Source of the DNA: Desulfofustis sp. PB-SRB1
GTDB taxonomy: Bacteria; Desulfobacterota; Desulfobulbia; Desulfobulbales; Desulfocapsaceae
NCBI GenBank assembly: GCA_016722945.1
Contig: JAEQMT010000009.1
Location: 158,374 to 222,373 of the forward strand
Direction: 5' to 3'
DNA length: 64,000 nucleotides
The notes beneath the pieces were generated by a model. That model did no database searches, was not told the DNA's origin, and worked only from the letters and a program-made list of their open reading frames with translations. A program made the position numbers and the translations under genes. Below, one piece after another: positions 19,190 to 27,646 of this stretch (positions are counted from its first letter, which is position 1; the number at the start of each line of letters is the position of its first letter).

Positions 19190-20638
19190 TCAGCCACACT
19201 GTTTCCGCAGTTGAGCCAGCAACCGCTCATGGATATTGTCGAACCCACCATTGGAGCAGATGGCCACGACATCGCCGGGGCGCAGCTCGGTGGTCAGAAA
19301 AGCAAGAATTTCATCGGTATCCCGGCAGCATACGGCATGTTTGCCGCGTGTGGCCAGGGTCGATACAAGGGTGGCGGCGGAAAATATATCGCCGTCACAC
19401 AGTGGCTTATCGCCGGCCGGTTCTCTGATGATACTGAGATCAGCCGATGCGAAGCTGTCGGCGTAGGCGTCTTGAAACAGGGCCCGGCGGGAGGTGTTGG
19501 AACGGGGTTCGAACACCGCGATCAGGCGTCTGTCGGGGTAGGCCTGTTTCAGACCGGCAAGGGTTTCCCGAACGGCGGTGGGGTGGTGGGCAAAATCATC
19601 GATAACGGTAATGCCGCCAATAGTCCCGCGGATTTCCTGACGCCGCTTGACGCCGGTAAATTGTTCCAGCGCACCACATATCCGATCATAAGAAAAACCG
19701 TGGTGAGCAAGCAGGGCCACCACCGCCGCTGCATTGAGACAATTATGAAGACCGGGCAGCCGGATGGAGATGATGCCGAACAATCGGTTGTCGGTAAATA
19801 ATTCACAGCAAGTCATACCGCCACGATGGACGGGTGTACCAAGCCGCCACTTGTTGTCCGCACCGACTCCATAATAGTGCACCGGGCAGGGGGCATGCGC
19901 GGTCACCCGGCGGACGTTATCGTCGTCGCCGTGGGCCACGATAATACCGTTGGTGGGCAACAGGGCGATGAATTTACGAAACATTGCCACAATCTCGGCA
20001 AGGCTGTCGAATATGTCGGCATGATCGAATTCCAGCGAAGTGATGATGGCGGAGCGGGGCCGGTAATGCAGAAATTTGGACTCCTTGTCAAAAAAGGCGG
20101 TGTCGTACTCGTCACCCTCCACCACGAAGTAACGACCGCCGCCGATCCTGAAATTGGTACCAAACTCAGATACGATTCCGCCGATCATAAAGCAGGGGTC
20201 ACGCTCCATCCGGAAAAGTGTTGCGGCCAACATGGATGCGGTGGTGGTTTTGCCATGAGTGCCGGTGACCACGATGGGGTGCCGGTCAGTCAGAAAATAG
20301 TTCGCCAGTGCCTGGGGCAGTGAGAGATAGGGCAGACGGCTGGCCGCCAGGGCGACTGCTTCAGGGTTGTTCCTGGTGATAACGTTGCCGACGATGACCA
20401 GATCGGGTGCGGGCTCGAGATTTTCGGCCCGGTAGCCCTCATGTACGGTAATGGCCCGGGCCGCAAGAAAATCGGACATGGGCGGATAGATACGGTTATC
20501 GGAGCCGCGCACAACCACCCCTTTTTCCTGCAGCATGGCTGCCAGCGCCGCCATTGCGGTGCCGCCGATACCCATAAGGTGAACCGAAGAAAGCTCTTCC
20601 GGCGCCCGGTGGAGAACCGGATCAAGACTACTCATCAC
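19190..20638 (-). CDS. mpl: Murein peptide ligase Mpl
   Basis: 482 aa Mur-ligase. N-domain HLMGIGGTAMAALAAMLQEKG, ATP site GTHGKTTTASMLAATLF, central EGDEYDTAFFDKESKFLHY and LEFDHADIFDSLAEI, and a C-domain with IDDFAHHPTAVRETL and FEPRSNTSRR. The KFLHYRP and DHADIF signatures distinguish Mpl from MurC. Mpl attaches recycled L-Ala-gamma-D-Glu-mDAP tripeptide to UDP-MurNAc. Its start overlaps the upstream 65-aa gene by 11 bp. It pairs with ampG and nagZ in the same window. Confidence 0.93.
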   Translation of the reverse strand: MMSSLDPVLHRAPEELSSVHLMGIGGTAMAALAAMLQEKGVVVRGSDNRIYPPMSDFLAARAITVHEGYRAENLEPAPDLVIVGNVITRNNPEAVALAASRLPYLSLPQALANYFLTDRHPIVVTGTHGKTTTASMLAATLFRMERDPCFMIGGIVSEFGTNFRIGGGRYFVVEGDEYDTAFFDKESKFLHYRPRSAIITSLEFDHADIFDSLAEIVAMFRKFIALLPTNGIIVAHGDDDNVRRVTAHAPCPVHYYGVGADNKWRLGTPVHRGGMTCCELFTDNRLFGIISIRLPGLHNCLNAAAVVALLAHHGFSYDRICGALEQFTGVKRRQEIRGTIGGITVIDDFAHHPTAVRETLAGLKQAYPDRRLIAVFEPRSNTSRRALFQDAYADSFASADLSIIREPAGDKPLCDGDIFSAATLVSTLATRGKHAVCCRDTDEILAFLTTELRPGDVVAICSNGGFDNIHERLLAQLRKQCG

Positions 20639-20825
20639 GGCGAACCGTTGCCGTTACAGTGCGATGGATAAGACTGAACCCCTCGTCAAAGGTAGCCGGG
20701 GTAAGCCTTCCCACCTCAATAAACTTGATGGCAATCTCTTTGCTTATCTTCAGAATCGTTTCACTGGAGACGTCGGCCGGCGAACTACCCGTCGAAGAGG
20801 GTGATGGTTGGCGTGATGAAGGCAT
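20628..20825 (-). CDS. Small conserved protein upstream of mpl
   Basis: 65 aa. The first ~20 residues are Ser/Pro-rich (SSRQPSPSSTGSSPADVSS); the remainder forms a compact helical segment (ISKEIAIKFIEVGRLTPATF) and a beta-like tail (HRTVTATVRRDE). I recall similar ~65-aa proteins in deltaproteobacteria, with no known function. It overlaps mpl by 11 bp, implying translational coupling. Real rather than chance: the coupling and the ordered C-terminal half support it. Confidence 0.6.
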   Translation of the reverse strand: MPSSRQPSPSSTGSSPADVSSETILKISKEIAIKFIEVGRLTPATFDEGFSLIHRTVTATVRRDE

Positions 20826-20854
20826 GTTTCTCTGTCAATAATGTTATGGAACAT

Positions 20855-20897
20855 CCCCGCCGCCGGAAGAAGGCCAATTCATCACGAAACGGCGGGG
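20855..20897. terminator. GC-rich hairpin between Memo gene and small-ORF/mpl
   Basis: An inverted repeat, CCCCGCCG at 20855-20862 and CGGCGGGG at 20890-20897, with a 27-nt loop, lies between the Memo gene stop (20951) and the small-gene start (20825). No T-run follows on the minus strand, so it could be a weak or factor-dependent terminator or a leader structure rather than an intrinsic terminator. Confidence 0.35.
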
Positions 20898-20950
20898 ACG
20901 AGTTCCACCGGGAAAAACCGGCCAGCCCTCCCCGGGGAATATGGTTGTTC

Positions 20951-21754
20951 TTACTCGATTATCACTCCGGCGTAACCCACTACCTGATCAGTGTCGCCGC
21001 TGACCGCGCCGGAATCGGTGTAGCCGATCAGCTCGGCCCGGCTTGCACCAAGATGGCGCGCCGCCAGGATGGTAATGGTAACGGGAATTACCCCGCACAT
21101 GGATATCTGCTCGCCATGGACGGTGTTGTACAACCCTTCTCCATCCAGGGCAAGCACGTGGGCAAGCGCCTTTTTATCTTTTTTCGAACCCTGGGCCCGG
21201 GATTCGTAATGGGACATATCGGAAGAGGCAACCAGCAGGGTGCTCTGTTTACACTGTTTCACCGCCTCCGCGATATCTTCGGCAAGGCGCACACAGTCAC
21301 CAAAGCTTAGATGAGAAAAGGCGACCGGGGCAATCCGCAGGCGGGGCTGCAATGCCCGCAGTAAGGGTACCTGGACCTCCAGGGAATGTTCAAACCGGTG
21401 CGCCTGCTCATCTATGCTGATATCGGGGCAATGCCGTTGCAATGAGGCCGACAATTCAGTGGCGTGGGGTATGGTGGCGCCGGGAATCTCCCAGTCCATT
21501 GCCGATAATGCGACAGCTGCGCCGCGTCCATGATGATTGACGCCAAGAATTACTACCTGCTCTGGTATGATGGTTGCACAAAGGGTTTGAGCGGCCAGTT
21601 CGCCGGAATAGACGTACCCGGCGTGGGGTGCAACAGCGGCGATGGCCTGCCTGTCAGCCTGTTTTCCCGGCGACATGAAACCGGATATCTGCCGCGCAAG
21701 CGCTTGTTCTGAGCCGGGGTAGAACCGACCGGCAACGGCGGGGTGGCGGGTCAT
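20951..21754 (-). CDS. AmmeMemoRadiSam system protein B (Memo family)
   Basis: 267 aa, full length for the Memo family. Motifs: MTRHPAVAGRFYPGSEQALA at the N-terminus, APHAGYVYSGELAAQTLC, LGVNHHGRGAAVALS, EVQVPLLRALQPRL, VASSDMSHYES and CGVIPVTI, ending VGYAGVIIE. The family resembles LigB-type non-haem iron dioxygenases. In many anaerobes it is genomically linked to AMMECR1 and a radical SAM enzyme; neither partner is seen here. Immediately upstream and in the same frame lies a truncated cysS, separated by a TGA. Confidence 0.93.
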   Translation of the reverse strand: MTRHPAVAGRFYPGSEQALARQISGFMSPGKQADRQAIAAVAPHAGYVYSGELAAQTLCATIIPEQVVILGVNHHGRGAAVALSAMDWEIPGATIPHATELSASLQRHCPDISIDEQAHRFEHSLEVQVPLLRALQPRLRIAPVAFSHLSFGDCVRLAEDIAEAVKQCKQSTLLVASSDMSHYESRAQGSKKDKKALAHVLALDGEGLYNTVHGEQISMCGVIPVTITILAARHLGASRAELIGYTDSGAVSGDTDQVVGYAGVIIE

Positions 21755-21766
21755 TTCAATTATTTC

Positions 21767-22042
21767 TCAATGCGGTTTGAGGTTCCGAGTGGCGCCCTGT
21801 TCGGCGTCGCGATTGATGATCGTATCGTCGATACCGGTAAAATTGCACACAAAGGTGACCCGCATCCCGCGACAGTGCAGGGAGCTCACGATCATGTCAA
21901 ACACCGGTGCCGAGCGGGCATGACCGATATGGCAATAGTCATACGAGGTGATGCCGCACACATAGAGTTTGACGTGACCCAGCTCAATGGGCGTGAGCTC
22001 TTCCTTTTTATGGGTCAGGGTGTTATAGACGCGGATACTCAT
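21767..22042 (-). pseudogene. cysS: N-terminal fragment of cysteinyl-tRNA synthetase
   Basis: The 91-residue frame matches only the start of CysS: IRVYNTLTHKKEELTPIELG, the zinc Cys in YVCGITSYDYCHIGHARS (HIGH motif included), and FTGIDDTIINR. The ~370 residues that should follow are absent. After residue ~85 the frame runs into unrelated RNLKPH, a TGA, and then in frame into the Memo gene. It has no KMSKS motif and no anticodon-binding domain, so it cannot be a working synthetase. It is probably a remnant of a deletion or rearrangement; a complete cysS should exist elsewhere. Confidence 0.85.
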
Positions 22043-22155
22043 ATCCTTCGACGATCATGATAAATGACAAAATATATCGCGGCGGTAGCATCCCTATTCA
22101 CCGGTTTTTCCGTTAGAGCTGAAAATAATACACATCCCGGCCGGAAATCTCAAGC

Positions 22156-23718
22156 ATGACCGATACCGCCTCCGCCCCCGGCAATACCACCCGAAGCTGG
22201 CGGGAGACCTTCATGAGCTTACGCCATCCACGGGTGGTCACCATGCTCATGTTCGGCTTTTCCGCTGGGTTGCCTCTGCTGCTTATCTTTTCTTCCCTTT
22301 CCGCCTGGCTTACCGAAGCGGGGGTAGCTCGTGCGGCGGTCACCTTCTTCAGTTGGGCGGCGCTGGGATTTTCCTTCAAGTTCGTCTGGGCCCCGCTTGT
22401 CGATCAGGTGCCGCTGCCCTGGCTCACCCGGCGGCTGGGCCGGCGGCGCGGCTGGCTGCTGGTGGCTCAGTTGCTGGTGGTTGTCGCCATCTGCTGGATG
22501 GCGTTGACCGATCCCACCGCCCATGGCGGTCAACTGGTGATGATGGCGTGCGCCGCCGTAATGCTCGGTTTCAGCGCCGCTACCCAGGATATAGTCATCG
22601 ATGCCTACCGTATTGAGTGCGCCGAAAAAAATATGCAGGCCTTGCTGGCTGCCTCCTACATGACCGGGTATCGTATCGGTATGATCTTTGCCGGCGCCGG
22701 CTCGTTGCTCCTCGCCACCTATTTCGGCTCTACCGCGGAACAGTACTCATACGAGGCGTGGAGACTCACCTACCTCTGCATGGCCGGATGCATGGCGGTG
22801 GGGATCGCAACCACCCTGTCTATTGATGAACCGGCAATAAATCGTGCGGGAGTTGATAAAACCTACTCAACCAGCGAGTATAGCAGGATCGTGCTGCTCT
22901 TCGGTATTTCCGCCACGGTTTTTATTTCCAGTTTTTATTTCTCAGGATCCATAGCCGTACACGCTAAACAGAGTCTGGGAGGGTTGCTTCCCACCAGTGG
23001 TCATGTGATCGGGTTTTTCGTGGAGGCAGCGAGGCTTCTAACGGCAATTATATGCGCCCTCATCGGCGCCCTGACATTGACCGCGGCACGGTTGGTGAAA
23101 CGTTCCATGCTGGAGGATTTCTATATCAACCCGATACGAGACTTCTTCAGCCGTTATCCGGTTCGCCTGGCATTGTTGATTTTACTGCTGATCGGTACCT
23201 ATCGGATCTCCGATATCGTTCTCGGCGTGATTGCCAACGTATTTTATTTAGAACTTGGTTTCAGCAAACCCACCATCGGTACAACGGGGCAGGTTTTTGG
23301 TATGGTCATAACCATAGCCGGCACTTTTGTGGGTGGCATGCTCACCACCCGTTATGGGGTGATCCGTATTCTGTTTTTGGGAGCGCTTTTGTCGGCGGCC
23401 ACCAATATCTTGTTTATTATTCTGGCCCAGGCGGGGCCAAATCTGCTGCTGCTCAGGGGGGTGATCGCCGCTGACAACCTCGCCGGAGGCATTGCGGCGG
23501 CTTCGTTCATCGCCTTTTTATCGAGCCTCACCTCAATCTCCTTTACCGCTTCCCAATATGCCATATTTTCTTCGTTGATGACCTTGTTCCCCAAGCTGCT
23601 GGGAGGATACTCCGGCACCATCTCTACCGCGGTCGGTTATCCCGGATTCTTTCTTTTTACCGCATTGCTGGGGGTGCCGGTGCTTGTGCTGATTGTGTTA
23701 GTGCGAAAAGTTGAGTAG
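22156..23718 (+). CDS. MFS transporter, AmpG-like muropeptide permease
   Basis: 520 aa with about 12-14 hydrophobic helices. The N-terminus has LRHPRVVTMLMFGFSAGLPL and FVWAPLVDQVPLPWLTRRLG with a basic loop (RRLGRRRGW), then ATQDIVIDAYRIE, and TISTAVGYPGFFLFTALLGVP near the C-terminus. These signatures match AmpG, which imports GlcNAc-anhydroMurNAc peptides for cell-wall recycling. It is divergent from the cysS fragment with ~110 bp between. Companions in the window are mpl, nagZ and the AmgK-like kinase. Confidence 0.88.
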   Translation: MTDTASAPGNTTRSWRETFMSLRHPRVVTMLMFGFSAGLPLLLIFSSLSAWLTEAGVARAAVTFFSWAALGFSFKFVWAPLVDQVPLPWLTRRLGRRRGWLLVAQLLVVVAICWMALTDPTAHGGQLVMMACAAVMLGFSAATQDIVIDAYRIECAEKNMQALLAASYMTGYRIGMIFAGAGSLLLATYFGSTAEQYSYEAWRLTYLCMAGCMAVGIATTLSIDEPAINRAGVDKTYSTSEYSRIVLLFGISATVFISSFYFSGSIAVHAKQSLGGLLPTSGHVIGFFVEAARLLTAIICALIGALTLTAARLVKRSMLEDFYINPIRDFFSRYPVRLALLILLLIGTYRISDIVLGVIANVFYLELGFSKPTIGTTGQVFGMVITIAGTFVGGMLTTRYGVIRILFLGALLSAATNILFIILAQAGPNLLLLRGVIAADNLAGGIAAASFIAFLSSLTSISFTASQYAIFSSLMTLFPKLLGGYSGTISTAVGYPGFFLFTALLGVPVLVLIVLVRKVE

Positions 23719-23798
23719 CGGGATGGTTCAATGGTTACAGATGTCATTATGATAAACATTGGGTGTCGATTGAGATTGCTGAATCAGGTGCAAAATAG

Positions 23799-25169
23799 AT
23801 GACCAAAGGGATTGTTGTGGCGGGACTTGCCGGCGGTTCCGGCAAAAGTGTTGCCTCGGTGGGGCTGGCATCGCTGTGGCGGCGGCGGGGCAAGACGGTG
23901 GCGCCTTTTAAGAAGGGGCCTGACTATATTGATGCGGGGTGGCTGCAGCGCGCCGCCGATGCACCATGCTACAACCTCGATCCCTACCTGATGAGCGCCG
24001 AGCAGATTACAGACTCGTTCGCAAGCCACGCAGCCGGTGCCGATATTGTTCTGGTGGAGGGCAATCGCGGCCTCTTTGACGGGGTTACCGCGCAGGCCGG
24101 TTACAGCACCGCCGATCTGGCGCTCATGCTGGATCTGCCGGTTCTGCTGGTGGTCAACTGCACCAAGACGACAAGAACGGTGGCTGCCATGGTGCTCGGC
24201 TGTCAACAATTTGCCCCGGAGCTTACCATCGCCGGGGTGATTCTCAATCAGGTGGCCACCTCCCGCCAGCACTCAATCATTGTCGAGGCGGTGACCGAGA
24301 CCACCGGTATCCAGGTGGTGGGCGCCATACCTCGCCTGCCGGTTGATATTTTTCCCATGCGTCATCTGGGAATGATTCCCACCCAGGAATATCCCGAGCT
24401 TGACAAGGCCCTGACGGTACTGGCCGATACGGTGGAACGTGGCGTCGATTTAGATAGTGTAGAGAAACACGCATCCGAGCTGAACCTGGTAAAAAAGATC
24501 TCCGCCCCTGCCGCACAAGAGGTAAGGAAGGATGTAAGACTAGGGGTTATCCAGGACAGCGCCTTTCAATTCTACTATCCCGATAATCTCGAGGCTCTGG
24601 CGCGGGCGGGGGCGAATCTGGTGTTTATCGATGCTTTGGCCGACCGGGAGCTGCCGCCTCTGGACGGCCTCTACATCGGTGGCGGGTTTCCCGAAACCAG
24701 TGCCGCGGTGTTGGCCGAAAACAGCTCGTTTCGCGATTCGGTGCGCCGCGCCGCCATGGCCGGACTACCGATCTATGCGGAGTGCGGCGGGCTGATCTAT
24801 CTGGGTGAAAGCATCGACTATGATGGCACAAACTATCCGCTGGCGGGTGTTTTCCCGGTTCGTTTCGGCCTCAGCAAAAAGCCGCAGGCGCATGGCTACA
24901 GCCAGTTTGTGGTGGAGCGGAAAAACCCCTTCTATCCGGTGGGCAGCCGGGTCAAGGGCCATGAGTTTCGCTATTCAACAACAACCTGCAACGACAATGC
25001 ACACATCGAATTCGCCGTCAAGATGGAGCGCGGTACCGGTTTTATCAATGGCGTCGATGGGTTGACCATACACAACGTGTTGGCGCTCTACACCCATGTC
25101 CACGCGGTGGCCACCCCTGAATGGGCACCACTTGTGGTGAAACGGTGCCGGTTGTCTCTTAATGAGTAG
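23799..25169 (+). CDS. cbiA: Cobyrinate a,c-diamide synthase (CobB/CbiA)
   Basis: 456 aa. The N-terminal P-loop amidoligase domain has AGLAGGSGKSVASVGLASLW and KKGPDYIDAGWL; VEGNRGLFDG is typical of CobB/CbiA. The C-terminal class I glutamine amidotransferase-like domain has YIGGGFPETSA and the nucleophile Cys in YAECGGLIYLGE, with HGYSQ and TYTHVHA-like ends. The enzyme amidates the a and c side chains during cobalamin synthesis. No other cob gene is adjacent and no cobalamin riboswitch fits the 80-bp upstream gap. Its 3' end overlaps the convergent gene by 11 bp. Confidence 0.93.
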   Translation: MTKGIVVAGLAGGSGKSVASVGLASLWRRRGKTVAPFKKGPDYIDAGWLQRAADAPCYNLDPYLMSAEQITDSFASHAAGADIVLVEGNRGLFDGVTAQAGYSTADLALMLDLPVLLVVNCTKTTRTVAAMVLGCQQFAPELTIAGVILNQVATSRQHSIIVEAVTETTGIQVVGAIPRLPVDIFPMRHLGMIPTQEYPELDKALTVLADTVERGVDLDSVEKHASELNLVKKISAPAAQEVRKDVRLGVIQDSAFQFYYPDNLEALARAGANLVFIDALADRELPPLDGLYIGGGFPETSAAVLAENSSFRDSVRRAAMAGLPIYAECGGLIYLGESIDYDGTNYPLAGVFPVRFGLSKKPQAHGYSQFVVERKNPFYPVGSRVKGHEFRYSTTTCNDNAHIEFAVKMERGTGFINGVDGLTIHNVLALYTHVHAVATPEWAPLVVKRCRLSLNE

Positions 25170-25512
25170 TGGTGGTACCGGTGCCCATCACCTTGGCGGC
25201 AATGCGCTGCTGTTGCTTGGCGGGTGGTTCCGGTTCGCGCCAGTGAATAAACTGCTGGGTAACACGCAGATATGAACCCTGGTCATCTTTGCATGTATCA
25301 CAGATGGTCTCGGCGCCGTCCCGGTACATAATAATTTTTGAGGCGGGATCTCCGTTTTCATCCACCGCGGCCATTTTCCGGCAGCCGCAGTCAAGGCGTA
25401 CCACTACTACGCCGACACCGTCCGGACTTCCCTCCAATATCCCTTCCACCATGGCGCGTTCACGTATTTCCAGGGCGGGTGTTTCTGGGGTTGTTTCTTC
25501 AAACTGGCCCAT
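25159..25512 (-). CDS. Uncharacterised Cys-containing small protein
   Basis: About 117 aa from the ATG at 25512 (GAAGAG upstream); the frame is open to 25569. The protein has a core with a CxC (VVRLDCGCRKMAAVDENG) and a CxxC (ETICDTCKDDQG), which together could bind a metal. The C-terminus is Gln/Lys/Thr-rich. I do not recognise a family. It is convergent with cbiA (11-bp overlap) and divergent from the ferredoxin gene. Confidence 0.6.
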   Translation of the reverse strand: MGQFEETTPETPALEIRERAMVEGILEGSPDGVGVVVVRLDCGCRKMAAVDENGDPASKIIMYRDGAETICDTCKDDQGSYLRVTQQFIHWREPEPPAKQQQRIAAKVMGTGTTTTH

Positions 25513-25669
25513 AATCGACTCTTCAGCAAAGAGATAACGGTTGTGCGCAGGGCGATTGCGCCACTGCACATTTTCATTCTAAACTATCTACTGAAGCCGG
25601 CCTGTGCAACCTTGCTGTTAAGGTAAAAATGGTGATGGTTAAGTACGACAAGGTAGGAATCGTTTTTGC

Positions 25670-25698
25670 TTGACAAAGCTCAGGCCGTACATTAATTG
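25670..25698 (+). promoter_or_regulatory. Probable sigma70 promoter of ferredoxin gene
   Basis: TTGACA (25670-25675) and TAATTG (25693-25698) are separated by 17 bp, about 100 bp upstream of the ferredoxin start. The -35 is consensus and the -10 is a weaker match. Confidence 0.5.
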
Positions 25699-25743
25699 GG
25701 GATAGTCGTGTGTTACAACTGACGTTAATGATCAGTTTAGGCT

Positions 25744-25768
25744 GGCTAACCATTTGAAATGTTTAGCC
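25744..25768 (+). promoter_or_regulatory. Palindrome in ferredoxin leader
   Basis: GGCTAACCATTT and AAATGTTTAGCC flank a single G, giving 12-bp arms with one mismatch. It sits between the promoter and the GGAGG ribosome-binding site at 25786-25790. It could be an operator for a dimeric regulator or an mRNA hairpin. Confidence 0.4.
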
Positions 25769-25796
25769 TATTTATTTTTATTTTTGGAGGTGTATT

Positions 25797-25982
25797 ATGT
25801 GGGAAGTTGTTGTAGACAAAGACAAGTGTGTCGGCGATGAGGAATGCGTAGGCGCATGCCCGGCTCAGGTTTTTGAAATGGTTGACGGCAAGGCCGAGCC
25901 TGTCGAGGCCGACGAGTGTCTGGGATGTGAGACCTGCATCGAAGTGTGCCCCGAGGACGCGATTACCGTAACTGAAATGTAG
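25797..25982 (+). CDS. Two-cluster ferredoxin with Asp14 (Desulfovibrio Fd III type)
   Basis: 61 aa. Cluster II has a normal motif, CLGCETCIEVCP. Cluster I reads DKCVGDEECVGACP, in which the second Cys of CxxCxxCxxxCP is Asp at residue 14. As I recall, the same replacement at the same position exists in Desulfovibrio africanus ferredoxin III and Pyrococcus furiosus ferredoxin, where that cluster interconverts between [3Fe-4S] and [4Fe-4S] and can bind other metals. The protein is a small, very acidic cytoplasmic electron carrier. It has a strong GGAGG site, its own promoter and a perfect terminator hairpin, so it is a highly expressed single-gene unit. Confidence 0.95.
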   Translation: MWEVVVDKDKCVGDEECVGACPAQVFEMVDGKAEPVEADECLGCETCIEVCPEDAITVTEM

Positions 25983-26005
25983 TCTTATTTCTTTTACGCA
26001 TTAGT

Positions 26006-26043
26006 GTTACGCCCATTTCCCCGGGTGGGGAAATGGGCGTAAC
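26006..26043 (+). terminator. Strong hairpin terminator after ferredoxin
   Basis: A perfect 17-bp stem (GTTACGCCCATTTCCCC / GGGGAAATGGGCGTAAC) with a GGGT loop lies 23 bp after the ferredoxin stop. Only a loosely T-rich stretch (TGTTTGT) follows, but stem stability makes a terminator or mRNA-stabilising role likely. Confidence 0.75.
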
Positions 26044-26072
26044 TGTTTGTGGTTACGGCGCTGTTGGCAGCT

Positions 26073-26519
26073 ATGCACGAACGTTTCAGTCACTTTAAAC
26101 CGGGAGTCGGCAAAAGAACACATCTGGCCAGCACCGCCCTGCTCTGGACGGTGGCGGGTGCTATCCTCATGGTACGTGGTTGGATGATTCTCTCTGAGGC
26201 CGGTTTTCTCTGGTGCCTTGTGGTGGCGCTCGGTTTCGGTCTGCTCAAGTCAACCATTCTGCTAGACAGAGTGGCCCGCCGCGCTGTTACGCGAATTCAA
26301 AGATTTGGTGAGCGCACCTGCATTGGCGCGGTATATTCTTGGAAGACATGGGCCTTGGTGCTGGCAATGATCTGTATGGGAATAATCGTGCGCCGGGTAT
26401 CGTTGCCGCCGCCATTGGTCGGCACCGTCGTCTTCGCCATCGGTTTTTCCCTGCTGCTCTCCAGCCGTCATGGCTGGAGCGCCTGGCGCGACTACCCTGA
26501 AAAAACCGAGATTATATGA
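26073..26519 (+). CDS. Small integral membrane protein preceding alr
   Basis: About 148 aa from the ATG at 26073; a GTG at 26049 would add eight residues but abuts the terminator. Four hydrophobic segments are visible (STALLWTVAGAILMVRGWMIL; FLWCLVVALGFGLLKSTILL; WALVLAMICMGIIV; VGTVVFAIGFSLLLSS), with a basic loop between helices 2 and 3 (RVARRAVTRIQRFGER). No known family is recognised. The stop overlaps the alr start (ATGA), so it is translationally coupled to alr. Confidence 0.7.
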   Translation: MHERFSHFKPGVGKRTHLASTALLWTVAGAILMVRGWMILSEAGFLWCLVVALGFGLLKSTILLDRVARRAVTRIQRFGERTCIGAVYSWKTWALVLAMICMGIIVRRVSLPPPLVGTVVFAIGFSLLLSSRHGWSAWRDYPEKTEII

Positions 26520-27646
26520 TCGATTCATACAACAAGGTTTACATTGATGATCAGGCCCTGGCATTCAATTATCAACTGCTGGTGGAAACCGTACCAGCCG
26601 GGGGGCGGGTTCTTGCCATGGTCAAGGCCGACGGCTACGGCCATGGGATGGTGGAGGTTGCCCGTATTTTCGCGGCGGCTGGATGTAACCAATTCGGGGT
26701 AGCCGAGATCGGCGAAGGCGTTGTGCTGCGTGAGGCCGGCTGCACCGGGGATATCGTCATCTTTCTCGGGGTTGCCGAACACGAACTGGGATATTGCTTT
26801 ACCCATTCAATCACCCCGGTGCTGTTCTCCCATGAGATGATCAGAATGGCGGGGGCCGAGGCTGCTCGCCGCGACACAAGGATTGGTGTCTATCTGAAAT
26901 TTGATTGTGGGATGAGCAGGCTTGGATTTATGCCGGATCAGATCGATGAGGTACTCGCCACCCTCAAACAATACCCGGCTCTTGATCTTGCCGGGCTGAT
27001 GACGCACTTTCCCTGTGCCGATGATCGCGGCTCCACCCACACTGTTGCGTCCGCAGCCGCGTTCCGCAATATGGTCGCCGGTGCCCATGAACTGCCGCTG
27101 GTGACTCACTCCCTTGGTAATTCCGGAGCCCTGTTGTATTTCACCGAACATGGCGGTGAGTTATTTCGGCCCGGTCTGGCCTTGTACGGCTACTATCCCG
27201 ATGGTTCCGGCTCTCGCCCGGCCGATCGCACCACGGCGCTTCGGCCGGCGATGAGCTTTACCAGCCGGGTATTGCAGGTTAAAACCGTAGGTGCCGGCAG
27301 CGGCATCAGCTATGGTCATACCTATATAGCTGAGCGTGATATGGATCTGGCGGTGCTGCCGGTGGGGTACAGCGACGGCTACCTCCGTTCTCTGTCCAAC
27401 CGGGCACAGGTGCTTATCGGCGGCCAACGGGCGCCGCTTCGCGGTCGGGTCTGTATGAACCTCTGTATGGTGGATATAACCCACATCCATGGAGTTCAAC
27501 CTGGTGATGAGGTGGTGTTGATGGGCGCTCAGGGCGATGATCTGATCGATGCCGATGAGATCGGTACCTGGTGCGATACCATCAGCTATGAAATCCTGTG
27601 TGCTGTCGGCTCGGCCAATCAGCGCCTCTACGTATCGAAACAATGA
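26516..27646 (+). CDS. alr: Alanine racemase
   Basis: 376 aa. The PLP lysine motif is LAMVKADGYGHGMVEVAR. The alpha/beta barrel follows (VYLKFDCGMSRLGFMPDQ; LVTHSLGNSGALLYF), and the C-terminal beta domain includes ISYGHTYIAERDMDLAVLPVGYSDGY and LRGRVCMNLCMVDIT with the catalytic Tyr region. It makes D-alanine for peptidoglycan. Overlapping ATGA junctions on both sides couple it to the membrane protein and argS. Confidence 0.96.
   Translation: MIDSYNKVYIDDQALAFNYQLLVETVPAGGRVLAMVKADGYGHGMVEVARIFAAAGCNQFGVAEIGEGVVLREAGCTGDIVIFLGVAEHELGYCFTHSITPVLFSHEMIRMAGAEAARRDTRIGVYLKFDCGMSRLGFMPDQIDEVLATLKQYPALDLAGLMTHFPCADDRGSTHTVASAAAFRNMVAGAHELPLVTHSLGNSGALLYFTEHGGELFRPGLALYGYYPDGSGSRPADRTTALRPAMSFTSRVLQVKTVGAGSGISYGHTYIAERDMDLAVLPVGYSDGYLRSLSNRAQVLIGGQRAPLRGRVCMNLCMVDITHIHGVQPGDEVVLMGAQGDDLIDADEIGTWCDTISYEILCAVGSANQRLYVSKQ

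Noticed and set aside
21755..21775. TGA between the cysS fragment and Memo as another selenocysteine codon
   Set aside because: The frame is continuous, but no hairpin follows the TGA and the flanking residues do not match any family across the junction; a truncation is simpler.
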